Source: Kangiella sp.
GTDB taxonomy: Bacteria > Pseudomonadota > Gammaproteobacteria > Enterobacterales > Kangiellaceae
Reading direction: 5' to 3'
Assembly (NCBI GenBank): GCA_002733465.1
Contig: NVVT01000008.1
Coordinates: forward strand, 12,892-18,907
Length of the DNA stretch: 6,016 bases
The notes below the pieces were generated by a model. The model saw only the letters and a list, made by a program, of their open reading frames with translations. It searched no databases and was not told the DNA's origin. This document shows positions 1 through 4,960 of the stretch, piece by piece. How positions within the stretch are numbered: position 1 is the stretch's first letter; the number at the start of each line of letters is the position of its first letter. Both the position numbers and the translations under genes were made by a program.

Positions 1-687
1 ACAATTAATTTTTTCATTTTTATTATTTTATTAACAACAATAGGTTGTAACTCTGATACAGAAGATACAGCCTCCAATGTTTCAGAGCAATCCAATCAAT
101 TGGAGAACACAGGCTTTCAACTAGATAGCTTATCTGCAGACCTTGCAAATTTACCCATTGAAACTCTGTCGGAAAACGAATCAAGCGCTATCATTTTCAT
201 GAGGGAAGAAGAGAAGTTAGCGAGAGATGCATACGATCTTTTTTTTCAATTATGGAATCAAAAAATATTCGATAATATTTCATCCGCAGAACAGACTCAC
301 ATGGACGCCCTACTACTTTTAATAGACAGATATCAATTGGTTGATCCTATAGCAAATGATGTGGCGGGTATTTTTGAAAATATAGAATTGCAAAGTTTGT
401 ATGACTCGCTAATTGCAATTGGCCAAAACTCTATGGTTGACGCTTTAATGGCAGGTGCCGAAATTGAAGAAGTCGATCTTATTGACTTACAAGTTAGATT
501 AGTTGAAAGCGACAATCAAGATATTGCTTTAATATTTGATAACTTGATGAAAGGTTCTAGAAATCATTTACGATCTTTTGTTTCTAATATAGAAAAACAA
601 GGAATAACTTATATTCCTCTTCACCTTACACAAGAAGAGTTTGACGACATTATCAATTCTCCGATGGAAACTGGTAGTGGCGGATAG
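1..687 (+). CDS. DUF2202 ferritin-like lipoprotein (5' end off window)
   Basis: The frame is open from base 1 to the TAA-type stop at 685-687, giving 228 residues, and the true start lies upstream of the window. Codons 1-16 read as a hydrophobic signal segment (rich in F, I, L) ending in T-T-I-G-C, a lipobox with the lipidated Cys encoded at 46-48. The +2 residue is Asn rather than Asp, which under the Lol rule favours the outer membrane. A short polar linker follows, then a DUF2202 domain at about residues 60-220. Its family hallmarks are REEEKLARD (68-76), EQTHMDAL (97-104), an AEIEEVDLIDLQ stretch and GSRNHLRSF. The Glu/His residues in these helices fit the metal-binding pattern of ferritin-like four-helix bundles. 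The function is unproven; family membership suggests metal or oxidative chemistry at the cell envelope. The C-terminus is short and glycine-rich. A TTG at 100-102 would remove the lipoprotein signal and is unlikely to be the start. Confidence 0.93.
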   Translation, partial: TINFFIFIILLTTIGCNSDTEDTASNVSEQSNQLENTGFQLDSLSADLANLPIETLSENESSAIIFMREEEKLARDAYDLFFQLWNQKIFDNISSAEQTHMDALLLLIDRYQLVDPIANDVAGIFENIELQSLYDSLIAIGQNSMVDALMAGAEIEEVDLIDLQVRLVESDNQDIALIFDNLMKGSRNHLRSFVSNIEKQGITYIPLHLTQEEFDDIINSPMETGSGG

Positions 688-717
688 GAAAGTAAATTTT
701 ATATAGTGATTTCCATA

Positions 718-754
718 TTGAATTCAAATAATAAGTGTAATTACTTAAATTCAA
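718..754. repeat. short inverted and direct repeats upstream of the small membrane protein gene
   Basis: TTGAATTCAA (718-727) is a perfect 10-base palindrome. The 8-mer AATTCAAA occurs at 721-728 and again at 748-755, giving direct repeats 27 bases apart. Between them TAAGT (732-736) and ACTTA (743-747) can pair over a six-base loop. There is no T-run, so this is not a convincing terminator. It could be a regulator site, but in such AT-rich DNA chance is a real alternative. Confidence 0.3.
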
Positions 755-772
755 ACATTTATAGGTATCATA

Positions 773-1177
773 ATGTATCAAGAAAAAATAAAACCTTCTT
801 TCAGTTTTATATTAGTAGCGCTAGTCGCAATAATATTCGGCTTGCTAACAATAAAGTCTGGTGGAGAAGTCATTTTCATTAATGGCATAGCCCGTATAGA
901 GGCCGGTAATTATGCAAACTTTGTCGTTTGGTTTAATTTCTTAGCAGGATTTTTCTATGTCATTACCGGCATAGGTATATTCTTTAAAAAATATTGGAGC
1001 GTCTTGTTCTCACGAACAATAGCAATGCTGACTATCTTAATTTTCGTGATATTAGGATTAACTATTCTTAATGACGGATTATATGAATCGCGCACAATTA
1101 TTGCGATGATTTTAAGGTCAAGTGTATGGATAATAATCGCAATTTTTACTTATAAAAAACTTAGTCCTAAACTCTAA
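773..1177 (+). CDS. small four-helix integral membrane protein, unknown function
   Basis: This 134-residue protein is not one I recognise. It has four hydrophobic segments at about residues 9-27, 46-68, 78-97 and 106-126, separated by short loops, with positively charged ends (KIK near the N-terminus, YKKLSPKL at the C-terminus). There is no signal cleavage site, cysteine motif or obvious catalytic residue. The ATG at 773 has AGG at 763-765, seven bases upstream, as a modest ribosome binding site. The gene lies 85 bases after the DUF2202 gene on the same strand, so it could be read from the same transcript, but the gap carries short repeats (718-754) and could also hold its own promoter. Composition matches its neighbours and nothing suggests truncation. 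The coding call rests on the uninterrupted frame and the clean membrane pattern. Confidence 0.72.
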   Translation: MYQEKIKPSFSFILVALVAIIFGLLTIKSGGEVIFINGIARIEAGNYANFVVWFNFLAGFFYVITGIGIFFKKYWSVLFSRTIAMLTILIFVILGLTILNDGLYESRTIIAMILRSSVWIIIAIFTYKKLSPKL

Positions 1178-1222
1178 CTGCTCATCAATAGCTATTCTAC
1201 TTTGATTCAAGTCAATTCTAAG

Positions 1223-1254
1223 GCTAATATTATAGAATTTTCTGTAATATTAGC
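1223..1254. promoter_or_regulatory. 32-base near-perfect palindrome upstream of the TDT transporter gene
   Basis: GCTAATATTATAGAA (1223-1237) faces TTCTGTAATATTAGC (1240-1254) across two central bases. Fourteen of fifteen positions are Watson-Crick pairs and the other is a T-G wobble; the outer ten pairs are perfect. No T-run follows on either strand, which argues against an intrinsic terminator. It sits 46 bases after the stop of the small membrane protein gene and 75 bases before the transporter start, just ahead of a possible promoter, so an operator is a reasonable inference. An RNA-level hairpin or a small mobile repeat remains possible. Confidence 0.55.
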
Positions 1255-1264
1255 TCTGAATCTA

Positions 1265-1293
1265 TTGGCGAAATATAAATGTTCGGTTATTCT
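1265..1293 (+). promoter_or_regulatory. possible sigma-70 promoter for the transporter-PLP enzyme operon
   Basis: TTGGCG (1265-1270) and TATTCT (1288-1293) are separated by 17 bases; each matches four of six consensus positions. Transcription would begin near 1300 and leave about a 30-base leader before the ATG at 1330. The match is weak and chance is likely in AT-rich sequence, but the position, just after the 1223-1254 palindrome, is sensible. Confidence 0.28.
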
Positions 1294-1329
1294 AAGCTAC
1301 TATTAATTTTCCTGTAGTAAACGACAAGA

Positions 1330-2349
1330 ATGTCAGATCAAAATAAGATTTGGTTAAAAAACCTCTACCCTGGCTATTTCGCAATGACAATGGCGACAGG
1401 GATCATCTCGATTGCTTTAGGGCTGCAAGGTTATTTGATTATTTCTGAAGTTCTCTTAGTACTAGCCATTCTAACTTGGTTTGTATTGACCTTCTTATAT
1501 ACCTGGCGACTCATTCGGTTTCCCAAAGCTGTTATAGAAAACCTAACCAATCCTAAAACGACCTTCATATTCTTTACCTTTGTAGCCGCCACAAATATTT
1601 GCGGTATTTTAATGTTTCATAAGGGATTTATACAGCTTGCCATAGCTTGTTGGATTGTTTCTTTTTTATATTGGTCTACGCTGATGTATTTTGGTTTCGC
1701 CTCACTATGTTTCGCCCATAAAGATAGAGAGGTCAAAGTAGTGCATGGCGGTTGGTTGATTCTAATCGTTGGTACACAATCTTTAGTGCTTTTAGGAACA
1801 AAAATAGCTGGCGAATTAGGTGAATACGCATCTTATATGATGGTTGAAATTCATATGCTTTGGTCTCTCGGCATGATTTTTTATGCCATTTTTGTCACTT
1901 TATTTTGCTATCGAATTTTCTTTATGAATATGGAATCAAGCGACTACTCTCCTCTTATGTGGGTCGTCATGGGAGCAGCCGCTATTAGCGCAAATGCTGG
2001 TAGTAGCTTATTGTTAACTGACCCTGTGATTCCCCTTTTGGCTGATTTAAGACCTGTTGTGCAACTATTATCAATCATGCTTTGGACATGGGCGACATGG
2101 TGGATCCCGTTACTGGTTATCATCGGTTTATGGAAACATGTTTATAATAAAGTCCCTCTCAAGTATGAACCTATGCAATGGAGCATTGTTTTTCCTTTAG
2201 GTATGTACGCAGTCGCAACGTATAATCTAGCTCTTTCATCTGAATTTAAGCCACTGTTATATTTATCAAAAGGAATGCTTTATGTTGCAGTTGTTGTTTG
2301 GGCTGGATTAATGCTATTCCTATTTAAGTCACTATTAACTAAAAAATAA
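1330..2349 (+). CDS. TDT family (TehA/SLAC1-type) transporter
   Basis: The 339-residue protein has about ten hydrophobic helices, the normal size and topology of the tellurite-resistance/dicarboxylate transporter (TDT) family, which includes TehA, yeast Mae1 and Ssu1 and plant SLAC1 anion channels. The N-terminal YPGYFAMTMATGIISIAL (residues 13-30) closely follows the family's typical first-helix pattern (P-x-Y-F-x-M-x-M-A-T-G-I). A later helix carries FVAATNICGIL (84-94), and the GGWLILIVGTQSL segment starts near residue 140. It acts in the inner membrane as a channel or carrier for small anions. The substrate cannot be told from sequence: members move malate, sulfite, chloride or nitrate, and the tellurite phenotype is incidental. 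The ATG at 1330 has only a weak upstream purine stretch. The stop overlaps the next start as TAATG, so the two genes are one operon with likely translational coupling. A specific name such as tehA is not justified. Confidence 0.92.
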   Translation: MSDQNKIWLKNLYPGYFAMTMATGIISIALGLQGYLIISEVLLVLAILTWFVLTFLYTWRLIRFPKAVIENLTNPKTTFIFFTFVAATNICGILMFHKGFIQLAIACWIVSFLYWSTLMYFGFASLCFAHKDREVKVVHGGWLILIVGTQSLVLLGTKIAGELGEYASYMMVEIHMLWSLGMIFYAIFVTLFCYRIFFMNMESSDYSPLMWVVMGAAAISANAGSSLLLTDPVIPLLADLRPVVQLLSIMLWTWATWWIPLLVIIGLWKHVYNKVPLKYEPMQWSIVFPLGMYAVATYNLALSSEFKPLLYLSKGMLYVAVVVWAGLMLFLFKSLLTKK

Positions 2350-3290
2350 TGACTCGAAAGCTAGCATTAGAATCATCCCCTATTGAGCTTGTTAGCTTTG
2401 CAGATTCTGATTTTTTAATAAAACGAGATGATCTTCTAGACGAATATTTTTCAGGCAATAAGGCGAGAAAGTTGAGTTACTTTCTTGAGAATAACTTTCC
2501 ACATATCAAAAAATTAGTGAGTTATGGCTCAATCCAATCTAATTCACTTTGTTCTATGGCGGCTTTAGCCAAATTAAAACAATGGCAATTAGAATTTTAC
2601 GTTCATAACATTCCAAAATGGTTACAAGAGAATCCGATTGGAAATTACGCAAAAGCTTTACAACTAGGTGCAAGAGTTCTCTCATGGGAAAGTGAAGACA
2701 GAGATAACAATTTTTCATCAATTAACAATTTCATCCAAAACAAAGAAAATAAATCGTCAGATACAACTCTGCTCATTCCTGAAGGCGGACATTGCGAACA
2801 AGCAAAATACGGAATAAAGAAGCTGGCTACTGAAATACAAAACTATTGTCACACAGAGAACATCGATAACCTTCTAATAATGCTTCCATCTGGAACAGGT
2901 ACAACGTCCCTCTACCTTAATTCATTTTTACGTCATTCAAAGTTAAATTTATCTATTGTTACCTGTGCTTGTGTGGGAGATGATGAATATTTAAGAAAGC
3001 AGTTTTCAGAATTATCTGACGATCCTATGGACTGGCCAAAAATATTACCCACAAAAAAGAAATATCACTTCGGCAAACTCTATAAAGAACATTATGATCT
3101 TTGGTCAGATCTAAAACAACAAACAAATATTGAATTTGATCTACTTTATGATCCGATTGGATGGCGTTGTTTATTGGATTATTTGAAAGATAGTCCTCAT
3201 AAGAATATTTTGTATATTCATCAAGGCGGATTAATTGGGAATCAAAGTATGTTGAGTCGATATGAGAGAAAAAAACTAAATATTACCTGA
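2349..3290 (+). CDS. PLP-dependent ACC deaminase/D-cysteine desulfhydrase family enzyme
   Basis: This 313-residue cytosolic enzyme belongs to the fold-type II (tryptophan synthase beta) PLP family. Lys38 in SGNKARKL (35-42) is the expected Schiff-base lysine. S-I-Q-S-N (61-65) is the substrate carboxylate-binding loop. PEGGHCEQAKYGI (144-156) matches the family's P-x-GG-x-N-x-x-G-x-x-GY region. SGTGTT (181-186) is the phosphate-binding glycine loop, and IHQGG (290-294) matches the C-terminal I-H-T-GG. ACC deaminases read D-P-V-Y-E-G-K and D-cysteine desulfhydrases Y-T-G-K at the specificity segment, but here it is D-P-I-G-W-R (268-273), so neither substrate can be assumed. Typical activity would be alpha,beta-elimination or ring opening releasing ammonia and a keto acid, with sulfide if D-cysteine is used. 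It overlaps the transporter stop by one base and has no clear Shine-Dalgarno site of its own, which supports coupled translation. Confidence 0.88.
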   Translation: MTRKLALESSPIELVSFADSDFLIKRDDLLDEYFSGNKARKLSYFLENNFPHIKKLVSYGSIQSNSLCSMAALAKLKQWQLEFYVHNIPKWLQENPIGNYAKALQLGARVLSWESEDRDNNFSSINNFIQNKENKSSDTTLLIPEGGHCEQAKYGIKKLATEIQNYCHTENIDNLLIMLPSGTGTTSLYLNSFLRHSKLNLSIVTCACVGDDEYLRKQFSELSDDPMDWPKILPTKKKYHFGKLYKEHYDLWSDLKQQTNIEFDLLYDPIGWRCLLDYLKDSPHKNILYIHQGGLIGNQSMLSRYERKKLNIT

Positions 3291-3373
3291 AAATTTTGGA
3301 CTAAATAATATCTGTACGACCTCTCAAGAGCAAATGAAAATCGAAAATGTAATAGAAAAGGTTAAACTAGACT

Positions 3374-3514
3374 AGCTCCACTCCCTAGTGGGAACGCTAA
3401 AAGCATTTTTGGCTACTTTTGTTGCTTTTGACAAAAGTAACTTATGTCCATGGATGGACTGTATGCTGTTTTTGCAGGAGCGAAAAACAGTCGTAGGAAA
3501 GCGAAGCGCTACGA
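3374..3514. repeat. cluster of stem-loops, putative dispersed intergenic repeat
   Basis: The 274-base gap between 3290 and 3565 contains no convincing gene but has five successive inverted repeats. They are CCACT/AGTGG (3378-3382/3387-3391, four-base loop); TACTTTTGT/ACAAAAGTA (3414-3422/3431-3439, eight-base loop); GTCCAT/ATGGAC (3446-3451/3454-3459); CTGTTTTT/AAAAACAG (3466-3473/3483-3490, nine-base loop); and TCGTAG/CTACGA (3491-3496/3509-3514). The arms are perfect. The GCTACTTTTGTTGCTTTTGAC segment and the GAAGCG-rich tail resemble intergenic repeats that recur in gammaproteobacterial genomes; this is recalled similarity, not a search result. None of the stems is followed by a proper T-run, so terminator function for the upstream operon is doubtful. 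The 3291-3373 part is AT-rich and shows nothing I can name. Confidence 0.6.
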
Positions 3515-3551
3515 AACGATTTTAAAATAATAGACGAACACAATCTATTTA

Positions 3552-3556
3552 AAGGA
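3552..3556 (+). promoter_or_regulatory. Shine-Dalgarno site of the DUF2165 gene
   Basis: AAGGA lies eight bases before the ATG at 3565. It is one of the better ribosome binding sites in the window, where several genes have none, and it fixes that start. Confidence 0.7.
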
Positions 3557-3564
3557 AGAAACTA

Positions 3565-4068
3565 ATGTTACCAAAAATAAAAATACTGCTTATTATCACT
3601 GTCGCACTATGGGGATTCATAAGCGCCTACCAAAACCTAGCCAATTGGAACGGCACAATAAAAGCAGTTCTGTCAACAACCTCCATGACTACCTTTGATG
3701 ATGGTGAATCAAGTTTTCAAGCCACATCTAACCCAATAATTATCTGGATGGGCGCAGTATTTATTTTGGTTTCAAAGTTAACAACAGGAATAATGTGTTC
3801 AATTGGCGCTCTAAGAATGTGGCGAGCACAAGCTATCGACATCGCATCATTTGAGTCTGCAAAACAAATTGCATTGGCTGGATGTGCAATTTCCATGTTT
3901 ATGTTATATGGTGGGTTTGTTGTGGTCGCTGAAGGATGGTTCGAGTTATGGCGATCAGAAAGCATGCGAGGTCCTGTTCTGGAGTCAGCTTTTCGCTATG
4001 CAGGAATGATTGCCTTTATTGCCATTTTTGTCGCAAGTAAGGACGAACTGGAAAACGTCGCAAAATAA
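3565..4068 (+). CDS. DUF2165 family small integral membrane protein
   Basis: The 167-residue protein matches the DUF2165 layout: an N-terminal helix (about 7-24), a non-cytoplasmic loop carrying a T-S-N-P segment (about 54-58), a second long helix (about 58-82) followed by G-A-L-R-M-W-R-A, a third helix (about 102-124) that runs into the family hallmark AEGWFELWRS (compare the usual G-E-W-F-x-M-W-x-S), and a last helix (about 143-160) after A-F-R-Y. It resides in the inner membrane and its biochemical role is unknown for the whole family. The ATG at 3565 has a good AAGGA site. It sits directly after the stem-loop cluster and 79 bases before brnT on the same strand. The strong promoter ahead of brnT suggests the two are expressed separately. 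The length is normal for the family. Confidence 0.9.
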   Translation: MLPKIKILLIITVALWGFISAYQNLANWNGTIKAVLSTTSMTTFDDGESSFQATSNPIIIWMGAVFILVSKLTTGIMCSIGALRMWRAQAIDIASFESAKQIALAGCAISMFMLYGGFVVVAEGWFELWRSESMRGPVLESAFRYAGMIAFIAIFVASKDELENVAK

Positions 4069-4113
4069 GTGTATATCTTAATTTTGCGTTAACTATCTTC
4101 GACCCACCCTTAA

Positions 4114-4141
4114 TTGACTATAATTACATTGTAGGTATAAT
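4114..4141 (+). promoter_or_regulatory. sigma-70 promoter of brnTA
   Basis: TTGACT (4114-4119) and TATAAT (4136-4141) are separated by 16 bases, matching five of six and six of six consensus positions. It is the best promoter in the window. The usual start point, about seven bases after the -10 box, falls at 4148, the A of the brnT ATG, so the transcript may be leaderless or nearly so. Confidence 0.75.
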
Positions 4142-4149
4142 GTAATTAT
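4120..4149. promoter_or_regulatory. 11-base inverted repeat, predicted BrnA operator
   Basis: ATAATTACATT (4120-4130) is the exact reverse complement of AATGTAATTAT (4139-4149), with an eight-base spacer. The element begins immediately after the -35 box, fills the promoter spacer, covers most of the -10 box and ends within the brnT start codon. A protein bound here would block RNA polymerase. BrnA is a ribbon-helix-helix antitoxin and members of its family repress their own operons, so this is its likely binding site (inference from position and symmetry). Confidence 0.75.
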
Positions 4150-4441
4150 GAGTGAGCTATCTTTTGGATGGGATATCAATAAAAATGTTTCGAATGAAGA
4201 AAAGCATGGAATTTCCTTTGATGAAGCTAAAACAGTATTTACAGATCTGTTTGCCCGTTTAATTCATGATCCTGACCATTCTGATGATGAGGATCGATTT
4301 ATTCTTCTTGGTACAAGTATTCACTCGCGCCTTTTGGTCGTCTGCCATTGTATTAGAGTAGAAAATTCTATTCGTATAATCTCAGCTCGTAAAGCGGATA
4401 AGCAAGAACGAAAAACCTATGAGGGTCACAGACATGCGTAA
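4148..4441 (+). CDS. brnT: BrnT family type II toxin (ribonuclease)
   Basis: The 97-residue protein is a full-length BrnT (DUF497) toxin. Family features are F-x-W-D-x-x-K-N-x-x-N (6-16), KHGISFDEA (19-27), the acidic D-P-D-H-S-D-D-E-D-R segment (41-50), I-L-L-G-T-S (52-57), L-L-V-V (62-65) and the C-terminal R-I-I-S-A-R-K-A-D-K-Q-E-R-K-x-Y (76-91). BrnT has a RelE-like fold and inhibits translation by cutting RNA; BrnA binding blocks it. The conserved Arg and Lys residues of the C-terminal motif are intact, so the toxin looks functional. The ATG at 4148 has no Shine-Dalgarno site and lies about where transcription should begin, suggesting inefficient leaderless translation. It precedes the antitoxin, the usual order for brnTA, and overlaps it by eight bases. 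Confidence 0.95.
   Translation: MSELSFGWDINKNVSNEEKHGISFDEAKTVFTDLFARLIHDPDHSDDEDRFILLGTSIHSRLLVVCHCIRVENSIRIISARKADKQERKTYEGHRHA
4421..4425 (+). promoter_or_regulatory. Shine-Dalgarno site of brnA, inside the brnT 3' end
   Basis: GAGGG lies eight bases before the ATG at 4434. An in-frame ATG at 4419 has only A/C-rich sequence ahead of it and would add five residues (M-R-V-T-D) not typical of the family. The site therefore decides for 4434. Confidence 0.75.
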
Positions 4442-4643
4442 AAATTATGATTTTTCTAAATCTGTTTCAAATCCTTACGCCCAAAAGCTTAAGAAACAAA
4501 TTACAATTCGCTTAGACGAAGATACCATTAAGTATTTTAAAAATATGGCTGAAGATAAAGGACTACCATATCAAGGTCTTATCAATTTATATCTCAGAGA
4601 TTGCGCCCAATCTCAAAGAGACCTGAAGCTTCAGTGGCAATAA
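4434..4643 (+). CDS. brnA: BrnA family antitoxin (ribbon-helix-helix)
   Basis: The 69-residue protein is a complete BrnA (DUF4415) antitoxin. It opens with the family N-terminus M-R-K-x-Y-D-F-S-K (1-9) and N-P-Y-A (13-16), the segment expected to contact the toxin. KKQITIRLDEDTI (20-32) is the ribbon strand of the ribbon-helix-helix DNA-binding fold, followed by the two helices in Y-F-K-x-M-A-E-D-K-G-L-P-Y-Q (34-46) and LINLYLRDCA (49-58). It neutralises BrnT and, as a dimer, should bind the inverted repeat at 4120-4149 to repress the operon. The start at 4434 overlaps the brnT stop by eight bases and carries its own GAGGG site, so the antitoxin can be translated more strongly than the toxin. 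All family segments are present, which fits an active module. Confidence 0.95.
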   Translation: MRKNYDFSKSVSNPYAQKLKKQITIRLDEDTIKYFKNMAEDKGLPYQGLINLYLRDCAQSQRDLKLQWQ

Positions 4644-4676
4644 GCCCTGCATTAAACGAACTTTAAATAAATTGAT

Positions 4677-4958
4677 ATGGAAAATACTTTAGCTCAAGTC
4701 TCTGTATATTTTGGAACCCTGCTGATCCTCGTTTCAAACGTAATCTGGTATCGTACTAAAATTACTCTTAAAAAAAAGGGCTACGATGTAGGCTGGATTA
4801 ACAAACATTTTGATGATTACCCTAATTTACTTAAAGCGATCGGTATTGAGTCAAGTCCATCTGAATTGAAACGACTGACATTTCATAAAAACCTTATGTT
4901 AGCTATTTGGGTTTTATATCCACTTGGTATTCTCTTGATTTTTTCTAGTAGCAAATAA
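4677..4958 (+). CDS. small two-helix membrane protein, unknown function
   Basis: I do not recognise this 93-residue protein. It has one hydrophobic helix near the N-terminus (about 7-24), a polar, Lys-rich middle with K-I-T-L-K-K-K-G-Y (28-36), aromatic and acidic residues around HFDDYP, and a second helix near the C-terminus (about 73-90). With an even number of helices, both ends lie on the same side; the basic middle suggests that the loop is cytoplasmic. The overall plan resembles small inner-membrane proteins such as UspB, but I see no sequence motif that supports that name. The ATG at 4677 lacks a Shine-Dalgarno site. The gene lies 33 bases after brnA and two bases before the DUF1835 gene, so it probably shares a transcript with the latter and perhaps receives read-through from brnTA. 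Confidence 0.65.
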   Translation: MENTLAQVSVYFGTLLILVSNVIWYRTKITLKKKGYDVGWINKHFDDYPNLLKAIGIESSPSELKRLTFHKNLMLAIWVLYPLGILLIFSSSK

Positions 4959-4960
4959 AA

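Noticed and set aside
333..515. Minus-strand frame of 60 codons opposite the DUF2202 gene.
   Set aside because: It lies entirely within a well-supported gene, has no recognisable features and is best read as a shadow frame.
1330..2349. Naming the TDT gene tehA and assigning tellurite resistance.
   Set aside because: TDT members have very different substrates, no tehB lies nearby, and the neighbour is a PLP enzyme.
3414..3439. The TACTTTTGT/ACAAAAGTA hairpin as an intrinsic terminator of the transporter-PLP operon.
   Set aside because: The stem is AT-rich and is followed by ACTTATG rather than a run of T, and it lies more than 120 bases after the stop.
3444..3530. Short plus-strand reading frame of 28 codons (starting M-S-M-D-G-L) inside the stem-loop cluster.
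   Set aside because: It has no ribosome binding site and its codons are dictated by the inverted repeats; such frames are expected by-products of dispersed repeats.
3717..3965. Minus-strand frame of 82 codons opposite the DUF2165 gene.
   Set aside because: It is contained in a gene with clear family motifs and shows no domain or ribosome binding site of its own.
4419..4433. Earlier in-frame ATG for brnA at 4419.
   Set aside because: It lacks a Shine-Dalgarno site and adds residues not typical of BrnA; 4434 has GAGGG at ideal spacing.
3565..4643. Possible phage-defence island built around brnTA.
   Set aside because: The flanking genes (DUF2165, small membrane protein, DUF1835) include no known defence domain, integrase or att-like repeat; brnTA alone does not make an island.
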